Below are positions 6,953-14,955 of a DNA stretch of 21,173 nucleotides, piece by piece; the stretch's first letter is position 1; every line of letters begins with the position of its first letter. The stretch spans positions 1 through 21,173 of the IMG/VR virus record IMGVR_UViG_3300028581_000288. One strand, given 5' to 3'. The position numbers and the translations under genes are program-made. The notes under the pieces were generated by a model. The model searched no databases, was not told the origin of the DNA, and was given only the letters and a program-made list of their open reading frames with translations. The stretch comes from a virus.

Positions 6953-9900
6953 TTTCTCTTAGCGGCTAGGTAGGCGGCTATTGCCATCTGTCTACGCTTT
7001 TCTTTCGACTTACCTTGAAATTGTGGAGCATCAGACTTTTTAAAGTCACTTACGTATTCACCAGCACCCATCGATGGTTTCAATTTTTCTTCTAACTCAA
7101 CTTCTTCTTTAGCTAAACGATCAATAGCTTTAGCTGCGCCCATTTCACGTGATTGTGCTTTCATTTTTACTTGACGTCCCAATCGTGCGAGCGCGGCTTT
7201 TGTATTTGAGCTACGTTTTATTCTGCTTAAAGCTTCATACTCTTTTCCTGTACCTTGCTTTAAACGAGCATCGGTTACTGCTTTCTTTGCATAAGAAGCA
7301 AGAGTAGGTTTAGAGAGCTCTTCAATCTCTTCAACTTCTTCTGAATATTTCTTTTTCAAATAACTAACAACTTTTCGTTCGTATTCACTCTTAGGTGCTT
7401 TAGGTACACTGGTCTTTGCTTTATTCAGAATTTTTTTGTGGGTAGGGTCGACTTCTTCTTTAGTTAAACGGTCGACCGCTTTTGCAACATTGTCACTACG
7501 CTTCCATGATTTTTGCTTATGTTTACTCGACAATCCATAATAAGCATCTCTCGTACTAGGTTTTCTTGATGTCATTGCTTTGTGATCAAAATCTTTACTA
7601 ATCATAGAATTAATTCTAGCATTAGTTGATGCTTTCTTTACATATGAACCAAGAGTAGATTTAGATAATTCGTCTAGATTTTCTTCATTTTTCATAGCAG
7701 CCTTACGACGGTCTATTTCTTTTTGTTGTGCTTCAATTTCTTTTTGAAGTTTTTTGGCTTCGTCTCCATGCTCTTTTGCAGCTGCACCTAATGTGCGGCC
7801 AGAAATACTTTTAAATCTAGCATTAATTCTACCGTAGGCAGAAGTTGCTTCATCAAAATGATGATAGCCAACGGTGGTCTTCTTAGCAGTACTTGAACCG
7901 GTGTTATGATGAACCAAATGTACTTGATCACCTTCACGATGAGCATGAACTTGACGACCAGTCTCATCTTTGAAAGTGGTCTTCATACCCGGTCTTAGAT
8001 TCTTAATAGCAGCCTGGTGTTCAGGATGTAAAGGATAAGAAGTAGAAGATCCATCATGTACTGTAACCATTTTACCCCAGGAGTAATTTTTCTTCTCTAC
8101 CTTAACCGCTTCGTTCATAATAGCCTCTTCTCTAACTGCTTTTTTTTGATTAAGATTCTTCATTGCAGCGCGTGCAAGATGTCTGGCTCTTGACATAGGT
8201 GTATGTACTGCACCAGATTTGTCTTTAACATTGCCGGCAACTTTTCTACCACCTTCAAAAGGAGGAGTATCTGGTTTGGTCTCTTCTACAATGCCAATAT
8301 GATTGGCATCGTGAATTTTATATCCTTGTTTTTTGTAATGATGTTTTGCTAGTTCAACGGCGTCGCTTTCACTCTTAGCACTTATTCTAACTTTCTTTTC
8401 CATCTTTTCTTTACGTTTAGATACCATAGTATGCTGGGGATCCGAAACAGTTACTGACACTCTATGTTTAAGTTCTGGTTCTGATTTAGTAGATCCTGCT
8501 CTTGAAGCTGATGCTCTGGCTGCCATTGCAATTGCAGCGTCGCTTCTTTCTTTACTATTACTTTCATTAATTCCAGCTTTCTGTCTCCACTGCTGGCCAT
8601 GTTTTTGAATAAGTCTTTTATGGGCAGCTTTTAATGACATAGCAGCTGCTGGGGCCATGTTAGGAGTTTCATCGCTTAATGCACGGTGAATTTTTTGAGC
8701 TTCAGCTTTTTCTTTGTCAGACATTTCTACTGCCTCGCCAAAACTGGAAGCAAATCTTTTAAATGTTCCTAATACACTCGTTGATTTAGGAGGGGCTACT
8801 TTACCCAATGTACCTGTTTTAGCTGTTGTTGTTTTAGCAGCAGGTTGATCGGAGGGGGAGGTATATTCATTAGGTGAGCGAGCTGTTTTCTTAGCACTTA
8901 ATCCCACGCGCTTGATATAATCACCTCTTGTAATCTGACCAGATTGCCATGCTTTGCGATGCGCCTCTACGTCAGCTGGTTTAACTGAATAGTAAGCCTC
9001 ATTAGTTGTCTCTTCTGGTACACAATTAGGTACTTGTCTGCCGTTTTTCATTTTAGTTCCTACTGGTTTATAGCCTTTCCAGCAAGGGTTGTCCTTAGGA
9101 TCTTTTAATCCCTCTGCTAGCCTGGCGCACTGGGCGTTAATAGAAATAAACGCTGCCTGCTCTCTTGTTTGTTCTTCTAATTCTTGAGCACCAAGATAGG
9201 CATCGCGATACATTTCAAACATTTGTACTAACTCTATTTTATACTTCTCTGATTTTTTCTCTAATGCTTTAAAATTATTTTCACTGATGTAAACGTCTTT
9301 TTCTGCCATCTCAACAAATAGATTAAGTAAGGGGTCATGCTCATAATGTTGTATAACAGGACCCGACGCTTTAACCCTTGTTGATTTGCCAAGCTGTTTG
9401 GCAGTAAAGCGCTGTACTTCGGCTTGTTTAATTCTAGGCATTAACCTTGCAGCAATAAACTTAATAAGTTTTACTTTAGGGTCAATCTGTCTATCGATAT
9501 TAATTTTATCTGATGGGCCTAGCTGATGATAGGAAGAACCTCTACGGCCGGCAATTCTTCTTCTTAAGATGTCTTTTGCTTGTTTACGAGCACGGCGAGT
9601 AAGCTGGACTTGACCGGCTAGCCTTTTGGCGGCCATTGCACGCTTGACTTTAAGTACTGGCTCTAATCTTCTCATTTGAGTAGCACGCTGTCTTCTTTGC
9701 TGAAGAGTAAGAACGCGCTCTTCTAATTCTGTTTCTTCTACACCCTCTCCAACCGTTCTAATATGATTGGCGATTTCATCGGCATGGGGATGTAAGGCTT
9801 TTGGAAGACCAGATTTAAATTGTTTCATTTCTCCAGCTCTTGCATGGGCGCGAAGCTTAGTACCTGACATACCTTCTGCTCCTTCGGCATCTGGATCTCT

Positions 9901-10467
9901 TTCTCCAGCTGACACAAATTTAATGGAATCAAAGTTAAAGAATCCATGCTTACCTTCTTTACCGTTGTATTTTTCTAACTTATCTTTGTATTCGTTAATT
10001 CGATCGCTTCCAGCGACGATAACGAGATGTTTGTTTCCAGCAGCATGGAGTTTCGATGCAGCATGAAAGATGGTTGGCTCGGACTTAGAAGAGCCATGGA
10101 CCTCCGTGCCTTTACCGGCTACTTTTTTAAGGTATCCAATTTTCTTAGACTGCGGGAGAGGGTCTTTAGATGTATTTTCAGAATGGCTGGCAAAAATATG
10201 AGCCGAACCACTATGCTCATCAGCGGTGCTTTTTACTTTATTAATTAGTTTCTCGTGGCCTACTGTTGGCGGATTATATCGCCCGAAAGCCATGACGGCT
10301 GTAGAATTCTCAGATTCTTCTAAATTAGAGGTTTTTGGATCTTGAGGATTTACGTTAATGGCATCCAAAGGCTTGCCGGTAACGGATCTACCCTTTGGTG
10401 CTTTAATGTCTTTTTCCGAATTGTTTTTCTTAGCACCTAGTGCTAATTGTTTTTCATTATTATCCAT
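6949..10467 (-). CDS. Giant modular protein with N-terminal nucleotidylyltransferase domain
   Basis: A 1172-residue, mostly basic mosaic. Residues 55-240 form an adenylyl/cytidylyltransferase-like domain: FGRYNPPTVGH with the TxGH motif (68-71), a VIVAGSD segment (149-154) and SGTKLR (201-206), the equivalent of the ISxTxxR site; NMN or a related substrate is possible. Residues 250-355 are an Arg/Lys-rich helical module (LTLQQRRQRATQMRR). Residues 455-485 hold NPCWKGYKPVGTKMKNGRQV; 667-727 a V-x-V-x-DP module shared with the next protein; about 797-871 a beta-rich, His-rich module; 931-1006 and 1049-1123 two copies of an ELSK...DRLxKEEV repeat; 1131-1172 a common ending (AGEYVSDFKKSDAPQF, then MAIAAYLAAKRK). 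LxE or IxE sites occur near module borders. A late promoter lies upstream. Probably packaged in the head, perhaps cleaved; this is inferred. Confidence 0.75.
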   Translation of the reverse strand: MDNNEKQLALGAKKNNSEKDIKAPKGRSVTGKPLDAINVNPQDPKTSNLEESENSTAVMAFGRYNPPTVGHEKLINKVKSTADEHSGSAHIFASHSENTSKDPLPQSKKIGYLKKVAGKGTEVHGSSKSEPTIFHAASKLHAAGNKHLVIVAGSDRINEYKDKLEKYNGKEGKHGFFNFDSIKFVSAGERDPDAEGAEGMSGTKLRAHARAGEMKQFKSGLPKALHPHADEIANHIRTVGEGVEETELEERVLTLQQRRQRATQMRRLEPVLKVKRAMAAKRLAGQVQLTRRARKQAKDILRRRIAGRRGSSYHQLGPSDKINIDRQIDPKVKLIKFIAARLMPRIKQAEVQRFTAKQLGKSTRVKASGPVIQHYEHDPLLNLFVEMAEKDVYISENNFKALEKKSEKYKIELVQMFEMYRDAYLGAQELEEQTREQAAFISINAQCARLAEGLKDPKDNPCWKGYKPVGTKMKNGRQVPNCVPEETTNEAYYSVKPADVEAHRKAWQSGQITRGDYIKRVGLSAKKTARSPNEYTSPSDQPAAKTTTAKTGTLGKVAPPKSTSVLGTFKRFASSFGEAVEMSDKEKAEAQKIHRALSDETPNMAPAAAMSLKAAHKRLIQKHGQQWRQKAGINESNSKERSDAAIAMAARASASRAGSTKSEPELKHRVSVTVSDPQHTMVSKRKEKMEKKVRISAKSESDAVELAKHHYKKQGYKIHDANHIGIVEETKPDTPPFEGGRKVAGNVKDKSGAVHTPMSRARHLARAAMKNLNQKKAVREEAIMNEAVKVEKKNYSWGKMVTVHDGSSTSYPLHPEHQAAIKNLRPGMKTTFKDETGRQVHAHREGDQVHLVHHNTGSSTAKKTTVGYHHFDEATSAYGRINARFKSISGRTLGAAAKEHGDEAKKLQKEIEAQQKEIDRRKAAMKNEENLDELSKSTLGSYVKKASTNARINSMISKDFDHKAMTSRKPSTRDAYYGLSSKHKQKSWKRSDNVAKAVDRLTKEEVDPTHKKILNKAKTSVPKAPKSEYERKVVSYLKKKYSEEVEEIEELSKPTLASYAKKAVTDARLKQGTGKEYEALSRIKRSSNTKAALARLGRQVKMKAQSREMGAAKAIDRLAKEEVELEEKLKPSMGAGEYVSDFKKSDAPQFQGKSKEKRRQMAIAAYLAAKRK

Positions 10468-10507
10468 GTTTTTCCGTTCAGGTTTACCTAGGCCTAACTG
10501 ATCGTTC

Positions 10508-10515
10508 TATTTATA
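10508..10515 (-). promoter_or_regulatory. Putative T4-type late promoter (TATAAATA)
   Basis: A perfect TATAAATA on the minus strand in the 63-base gap between the 437-residue structural gene and the giant mosaic gene. It lies 40 bases before the ATG. This is the best late promoter in the window because it is intergenic and exact. Confidence 0.65.
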
Positions 10516-10530
10516 AAAAATAAAATTACG

Positions 10531-11844
10531 TTATCTCGTTATCTCTTCCCAGTCCATTGATGCGAAGATGTCAGCACCAGCAGTCTGTGTTGCAGCACAT
10601 AAAGTTAATTCAAACGGGACTCCAGTCAATCCGTTTCTTTCCAGCTGAAACTTAAACAACGCTTCTTTAAGAATATCAATTGATGTTCTACTCTGATTTG
10701 TTGCAGAAGTAAATCCTGATGCCAGTATCCTTCCCCCGGTAATAGTTCCCCCATCTATCTTATATTCCACTGCAGAACTGTCTCCAGCACTAACCCAAGT
10801 ACCCCCTGATGTTGTCCCTGATGCTCTAACCTGCCAGTTGTATACAGCATTGTTAGTGATACCAAGCAAAGATAACGCAGTCAGTATGACAATTGCATCA
10901 AGTCTATCTGGGCTTGTTTTTAATCTTAGCGATATGAGAGTGTAGTATGTACTTACATCAGTCAGATCTATTGGAGTTGCTACGGGAGTCTGTACTGCTT
11001 GCTGAGACCCATACAGCTCATATCCCCCTTCAGAGATAACTGTAGAACATATTTGTTTGAGTGTACTTGATGAAGCAGTTGTTCCTGTGTTTTTAATTTC
11101 ATATCGTATTGGCAGATTTGCTGTCGTCATATATGGAACTGTGTTCCTATTATCATTATGAAATACATGCGCAATAAGCATCTTACCGTCAACTACAAAA
11201 CCACATCTTAAATCACCTACTCCTAACCATTCAATATCAAACCATAAAATGTTTGTTTTCGAAACATCAAGCCCTGAGGTATGCGCAGGCTCCGATCCTT
11301 GTGCAGATAGCCCAGTACCATCAAATTTATCCACATTCCAATCAGCTTGTGCTACTCGAGTCTCAACCACTGCTCCAGATGTATAGGTTCTTAGCACAAA
11401 GTAATTTGTTGTACCATTATTTTCTAAATATACACCATTCTGCGCTCCAAAGTATCCTATACGCTGTCTTAAATTTGGTTTAGGCGTACTCATTGCAAAA
11501 GTATTAAGCACTAAAAGAGACTTTCCAGGCTGATACGAAAATACTTTAGTGGTCTCTCTAATTACCTCAGTATTAGCAGAAGCATCTACGTTTAAGTTAA
11601 TAGTAGATTGATTGGTAACAAAAGCGTATGTGCCTCCTGAAGTATTAGATGTTGACCATAATCCATTATCTAAAAAACGATGTGAGCTATCAAACAGTGT
11701 TACCGGTTGAGATATTCTCAGACGACCGAATGCATCGGTAAGAGTGCCAGAAGGAGATAGTCTATCAGACAACATAAAGATTTCAAAACGGGTAGAGACC
11801 TGTTTTGAATCAATTTTATTTTGATCTAATCTAAACTGTGCCAT
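10531..11844 (-). CDS. Virion structural (tail-fibre or surface) protein of T4-like phages
   Basis: A 437-residue beta-rich protein. Recognisable segments are DAFGRLRISQPVTLFDSSHR (38-57), LRQRIGYFGAQNGVYLENNG, TNILWFDIEWLGVGDLRCGF, FHNDNRNTVPYMTTANLPIR and LKQICSTVISEGGYELYG. From memory these mark a large family of structural proteins in marine T4-like and other aquatic phages; the lectin-like core suggests a surface or fibre role. No signal or membrane segment. The start is coupled to the preceding gene by TAATG with a GAGAGAG ribosome site. The gene ends in a gap that holds the late promoter of the giant gene. Confidence 0.72.
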   Translation of the reverse strand: MAQFRLDQNKIDSKQVSTRFEIFMLSDRLSPSGTLTDAFGRLRISQPVTLFDSSHRFLDNGLWSTSNTSGGTYAFVTNQSTINLNVDASANTEVIRETTKVFSYQPGKSLLVLNTFAMSTPKPNLRQRIGYFGAQNGVYLENNGTTNYFVLRTYTSGAVVETRVAQADWNVDKFDGTGLSAQGSEPAHTSGLDVSKTNILWFDIEWLGVGDLRCGFVVDGKMLIAHVFHNDNRNTVPYMTTANLPIRYEIKNTGTTASSSTLKQICSTVISEGGYELYGSQQAVQTPVATPIDLTDVSTYYTLISLRLKTSPDRLDAIVILTALSLLGITNNAVYNWQVRASGTTSGGTWVSAGDSSAVEYKIDGGTITGGRILASGFTSATNQSRTSIDILKEALFKFQLERNGLTGVPFELTLCAATQTAGADIFASMDWEEITR

Positions 11845-12998
11845 TATCTCTCTCTACTTAAAAAGTTAGCTCTACTAAATTCGGATCTATCAACAAGCTT
11901 GGTTGGTCTATTATTACGTACAGACACAAACCCTTCTGGTTTTGCTTTTTGACCAGCAATTGAATGCTCATACTTTGTGTTGCGGGAGAGAGCGTTTACT
12001 AATACGTTTTTAGCTTGCTGTAAATGATGATGGATATCTAAAGCTGACTTAAAGGAACTCTTACTAGAACTAATTTGCGCAAGGTGGGATTTCATTTCAT
12101 TGTTCTTACGCTCAATAGCTGATCCTGTCTTAAGTTTAGAAATGTCTCTAACATACCTACCCTGTAAATGACTTTTAAATCCTTCAACTGACGGCTTAGA
12201 TTGGTCTCTGACGGTAGCATTAATGTAGGTTTTCAGATGTTCAGTATAGGGATGTACAGCTGTATGAAAGTCTTTGTGTGCACCGTTAAACGCTTTTGTA
12301 GCACTGTTTAAATGAGCGTTAAACTGTTCTTTCTCTTTTTCTGAGTACTTGTTCTTGGAGAAATCGTGATTAGGAGAGATGAGATGGACGTCGTCATGGC
12401 TTCCAAAATGACTAGTATCAGCATTGTACTGCGCTTTCATGTCATCAAGAGTATTACCTTTATAAGCAGTATGAACAACTACTCCAAACTTGGCATGTTT
12501 AACCTTATTACCTTCCTCTGAATCTTTCTTTGTAGAGTAGGTAATAGTATTAGGTTTAAAATGGTACTTCTCTCCATCATCAATTACGTCTTGCTTTGAG
12601 TACATAACATCACCCTGATATACTCCCTCTTTAGGGGCAACTTTTTTAAGGTGCTTTAATGCGTCGTTAAGCTTACTTACTAACCCAGGAGCATGTCCAT
12701 GATTCTGCTCTATGTCCTCAGGTGTGTAATTTAACTTTGGTGTTTTATTAAACGCTGACTTAGAAGCTACAAAAAACTTTCCAGATACGGGATGATGTCC
12801 AAACACTATGGATGGTGAACCGTCGTACTTTGTTGTAACGGTAGTTTTATTATGCTTACCTGAAAGAAGGTCATGAACGTCTTTTAAGTTATGAAAGGCA
12901 TGAGCAAAGCCTTTATCACCATCGTTTACTACATGGTCTTCGAGATGCTCTAAATGAGTAAGTTTATTTTCGTCGTTAACGGCTTCAGATAGTATCAT
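11844..12998 (-). CDS. Ligase-fold nucleotidyltransferase-like protein (DUF6267-type)
   Basis: A 384-residue protein with the motif series of covalent nucleotidyltransferases. Motif I is KYDGSPS, with the putative nucleotide-accepting Lys57. A motif III-like segment is VYQGDVMY (127-133). A motif IV-like segment is HAKFGVVVHTAYKG (168-181). The C-terminal KPEGFVSVR (353-361) followed by TKLVDRSEF fits motif V (EGhVhK...K). This is the core of DNA/RNA ligases and capping enzymes; I recall the phage family as DUF6267. A long His/Lys-rich helical insert (about 190-340) separates motifs IV and V, which is unusual for known ligases. The N-terminus MILSEAVNDE contains an LxE site. Substrate unknown; ligase or nucleotidylation activity is a prediction. 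ATGA overlap with the preceding gene. Confidence 0.68.
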   Translation of the reverse strand: MILSEAVNDENKLTHLEHLEDHVVNDGDKGFAHAFHNLKDVHDLLSGKHNKTTVTTKYDGSPSIVFGHHPVSGKFFVASKSAFNKTPKLNYTPEDIEQNHGHAPGLVSKLNDALKHLKKVAPKEGVYQGDVMYSKQDVIDDGEKYHFKPNTITYSTKKDSEEGNKVKHAKFGVVVHTAYKGNTLDDMKAQYNADTSHFGSHDDVHLISPNHDFSKNKYSEKEKEQFNAHLNSATKAFNGAHKDFHTAVHPYTEHLKTYINATVRDQSKPSVEGFKSHLQGRYVRDISKLKTGSAIERKNNEMKSHLAQISSSKSSFKSALDIHHHLQQAKNVLVNALSRNTKYEHSIAGQKAKPEGFVSVRNNRPTKLVDRSEFSRANFLSRER

Positions 12999-14266
12999 TC
13001 TGTTTTTAAAAATGGTCCAGATAGTTTAGATGTTGATGAGGCATAGCTTACCACATCACTAATAAATTGATTTTGTATACCGTTATTTAGGATGGTAGAA
13101 ACAATGTCACATCCCATAAACTTTGATAGCTGCCATTCGGCGTCTTTTTTAGATACCTCAGCTACAAACTCTTCATAGGTTTTCTTTTTAGTATCTTTTT
13201 TGTCTAACTGTAGGTACATATCGTAAAACTTTTTATAAAGAGCGGGATTCTTTCTAGCAATGTTTCCTTTTGTAGTGCTAATGTCAGAAATAGGTCTGCC
13301 TAATATTTGTCTGAGAATGCTGGCAATGTTGCCAAAGCCAATCTTACCCTGGGAAGCTTCAACTCCTTTTATCTCTCCTTGGAAGGAAGGAAAGGTTCTA
13401 AATTGAATTGATCCATTAACCGAAAAGAAAATAAAAACATCTTTTGAATTAAAGAAGTTTACTTTGCCGGTAGTGTAGTCAGTGTACTTTACTTCTTTTC
13501 TTGGCTCACCAACATTGTAAGCTTTTAAGTTAGGATGTCTGGAGATAGATTTCAGTGATATACCAATAATATCTTTCGAGTTAAATGCCTTTAAAAGCAT
13601 TCTATTAAGCTCGGCAAGGTTACGGGTGTTAAAGAACGGAACGGCCATTCCTTCTTTTGTAGTCATGTAAATATCAGCTGGCGACCATTTGTTTATATCT
13701 GAGAAAGGTTTGCCTTGAGCTTTATTAAGAACCTCAAAATGACCTTCTAAAGACTTCACCCAGTTTGATTGACGGTGAAATATGTATGGCTTGTTTCCGT
13801 ACTTTGCATAAAGAGCATCGGCAATTAGTACGCTTGAGTCAATCCACTTTTCTGGTAGTCCTGCGATAGCGTCAAATGGTGCGGTAACTTCTACCTTACT
13901 ATAAGCTTGCTGTAGATTGTCTAAAGTATAGCTTTGAACTTTGTTCCATTTGGCCGCACAATATACTGCCTGGGCCGATTCATTTACATCTGTGTTCTCG
14001 CTACCGGCACCCGAGCCCGAACCTCCCCCAAACTCGCTTGTCTTCTTAAGTTGGGTAAACGTAACAAATTTTTCATCTGTGGTCTTGAGTTGGATTGATC
14101 TAGTTTCTTTACCTGCTAAAAGTGACTTCTCTATTTCAGGGTCATTAACTAACACAACAGCCCCACCCGTCTCTAATTCAAAGGGAGAGTTAGACTTAAG
14201 TTTAGTGAGAAATGTTTCTACTCGTCCAGGACGTTTGTAGATTTCTTTTCCGCCGAGATTTGCCAT
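12995..14266 (-). CDS. Conserved T4-like phage protein, possible nuclease-like fold
   Basis: A 423-residue protein beginning MANLGGKEIYKRPGRVETFL. A Gly/Ser linker (EFGGGSGSGAGSENT, 78-92) separates a small N-terminal domain from the main part, which opens with ESAQAVYCAAKWNKVQ. The core has KPYIFHRQSNWVKSLEGHFE, INKWSPADIYMTTKEG and DIIGISLKSISRH. The order PADIY, then ISLK resembles a PD-(D/E)xK nuclease core, but this is only a motif-level guess; a plain structural or DNA-end protein is also possible. No Shine-Dalgarno is seen; a late-promoter-like CATAAATA ends 7 bases before the ATG, so the message may be nearly leaderless. It is first in its operon, right after a strong terminator. Confidence 0.62.
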   Translation of the reverse strand: MANLGGKEIYKRPGRVETFLTKLKSNSPFELETGGAVVLVNDPEIEKSLLAGKETRSIQLKTTDEKFVTFTQLKKTSEFGGGSGSGAGSENTDVNESAQAVYCAAKWNKVQSYTLDNLQQAYSKVEVTAPFDAIAGLPEKWIDSSVLIADALYAKYGNKPYIFHRQSNWVKSLEGHFEVLNKAQGKPFSDINKWSPADIYMTTKEGMAVPFFNTRNLAELNRMLLKAFNSKDIIGISLKSISRHPNLKAYNVGEPRKEVKYTDYTTGKVNFFNSKDVFIFFSVNGSIQFRTFPSFQGEIKGVEASQGKIGFGNIASILRQILGRPISDISTTKGNIARKNPALYKKFYDMYLQLDKKDTKKKTYEEFVAEVSKKDAEWQLSKFMGCDIVSTILNNGIQNQFISDVVSYASSTSKLSGPFLKTE

Positions 14267-14273
14267 AGTCTGA

Positions 14274-14281
14274 TATTTATG
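14274..14281 (-). promoter_or_regulatory. Putative T4-type late promoter (CATAAATA)
   Basis: CATAAATA on the minus strand, one base from consensus. It lies directly after a strong intrinsic terminator and 7 bases before the ATG of the 423-residue gene. With the usual T4 spacing the transcript would start about 2 bases before the ATG. Confidence 0.45.
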
Positions 14282-14284
14282 AAC

Positions 14285-14310
14285 AAAAAAAGCCCGCTTT
14301 CGCGGGCTAA
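14285..14310 (-). terminator. Rho-independent terminator
   Basis: On the minus strand a perfect 7-bp stem (AGCCCGC / GCGGGCU) with a GAAA tetraloop is followed directly by seven T residues. It closes the small-gene operon that ends with the 73-residue gene and insulates it from the late operon downstream. Confidence 0.9.
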
Positions 14311-14327
14311 GCTTCTATGGAGACTAC

Positions 14328-14549
14328 TTAAAACCCTAATATCTCACCACTATACTTTACAGGCTTACCTGGATCGTAATCTTTCTCAAAGTACTCCCTT
14401 AGCATCTCAAATCTAAAGGCAGCATTCATATCCCCACCTTCAATGCATCGCGATCGCGAGTACTCTAGCACCTTTAATAACTGAGGGAGAGTAATTCCGT
14501 GAAATTGCTGACGAGCAGGCTTTTGAGGACCTCTTGGTTTGTACATCAT
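14328..14549 (-). CDS. Small hypothetical protein, 73 residues
   Basis: The product has a basic start (MMYKPRGPQKPARQQFHG) and a helical middle (ITLPQLLKVLEYSRSRCIEG, MNAAFRFEMLREYFEKDYDP). I do not recognise the family. There is no membrane segment or clear motif; the size and the amphipathic helices would suit a small regulator or host-takeover protein, without further support. The ATG overlaps the preceding stop (ATGA) and AAGGAG lies 10 bases upstream. It is the last gene of its operon, followed by a strong terminator. Confidence 0.6.
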   Translation of the reverse strand: MMYKPRGPQKPARQQFHGITLPQLLKVLEYSRSRCIEGGDMNAAFRFEMLREYFEKDYDPGKPVKYSGEILGF

Positions 14550-14734
14550 TGATATGTTACTCCTTGATTCTTTTCAAATGTGAAGTGAAAGTCTTGACCT
14601 AGAAAATCTTTACCGGTTTTCTGATTAATTACTTCTGAAACCGTATCGTAGAGTTCGTAGACTTCACCTTCAGACAAAATACTAATATCTGCATTACCAA
14701 ACAGCACGGCTAAGATTCGATCATTTTTATTCAT
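14546..14734 (-). CDS. Small hypothetical protein, 62 residues
   Basis: An acidic 62-residue protein: MNKNDRILAVLFGNADISIL, then SEGEVYELYDTVSEVINQKT, then GKDFLGQDFHFTFEKNQG. A helix-plus-strand fold is plausible but the family is not recognised. It starts one base after the stop of the 27-residue membrane ORF and overlaps the next gene by four bases (ATGA), so it is translated as part of a tight operon from the promoter at 15388-15416. Confidence 0.6.
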   Translation of the reverse strand: MNKNDRILAVLFGNADISILSEGEVYELYDTVSEVINQKTGKDFLGQDFHFTFEKNQGVTYQ

Positions 14735-14735
14735 A

Positions 14736-14819
14736 TTATCCAGGGTAGCGAGTTAACAAAGAAACAAGAGCAACAGCTATCAGGCTTGCGCATGCAATTG
14801 CCCATAAAAGTTTATCCAC
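14736..14819 (-). CDS. 27-residue single-pass membrane miniprotein
   Basis: A GTG-started frame with GGGAG 3 bases upstream. The product has a short start (MDKLLW), a hydrophobic segment of about 16 residues (AIACASLIAVALVSLL) and a small tail (TRYPG). It overlaps the preceding gene by 8 bases and ends one base before the next ATG. The fit into the gap and the membrane-like sequence support it; such tiny membrane proteins are common in phage early regions. Function unknown. Confidence 0.5.
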   Translation of the reverse strand: MDKLLWAIACASLIAVALVSLLTRYPG

Positions 14820-14955
14820 GTGACTCCCTAATCCATCCATCTACTACCTGACTTACTTCATCAAGAGCTTGATCAACATCAAGCATGCGCTCTTCTTCTT
14901 CCATCTTTGCATGCATCCACACATCATAAGGTTCCATCTCAACGATATCATCCAT
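14812..14955 (-). CDS. Small acidic protein, 47 residues
   Basis: A short frame whose ATG overlaps the preceding stop (TAATG). The product is acidic and helical: MDDIVEMEPYDVWMHAKMEE, EEERMLDVDQALDEVSQVVD, then a GWIRESRG end. It fills the space between the 132-residue gene and the membrane miniprotein exactly. Family not recognised; small acidic phage early proteins often inhibit or mimic host factors, but nothing here shows this. Confidence 0.6.
   Translation of the reverse strand: MDDIVEMEPYDVWMHAKMEEEERMLDVDQALDEVSQVVDGWIRESRG

Noticed and set aside
14735-14954. Possible tRNA or noncoding gap between the 132- and 62-residue genes
   Set aside because: No cloverleaf is seen; the stretch is filled by two small coupled frames.
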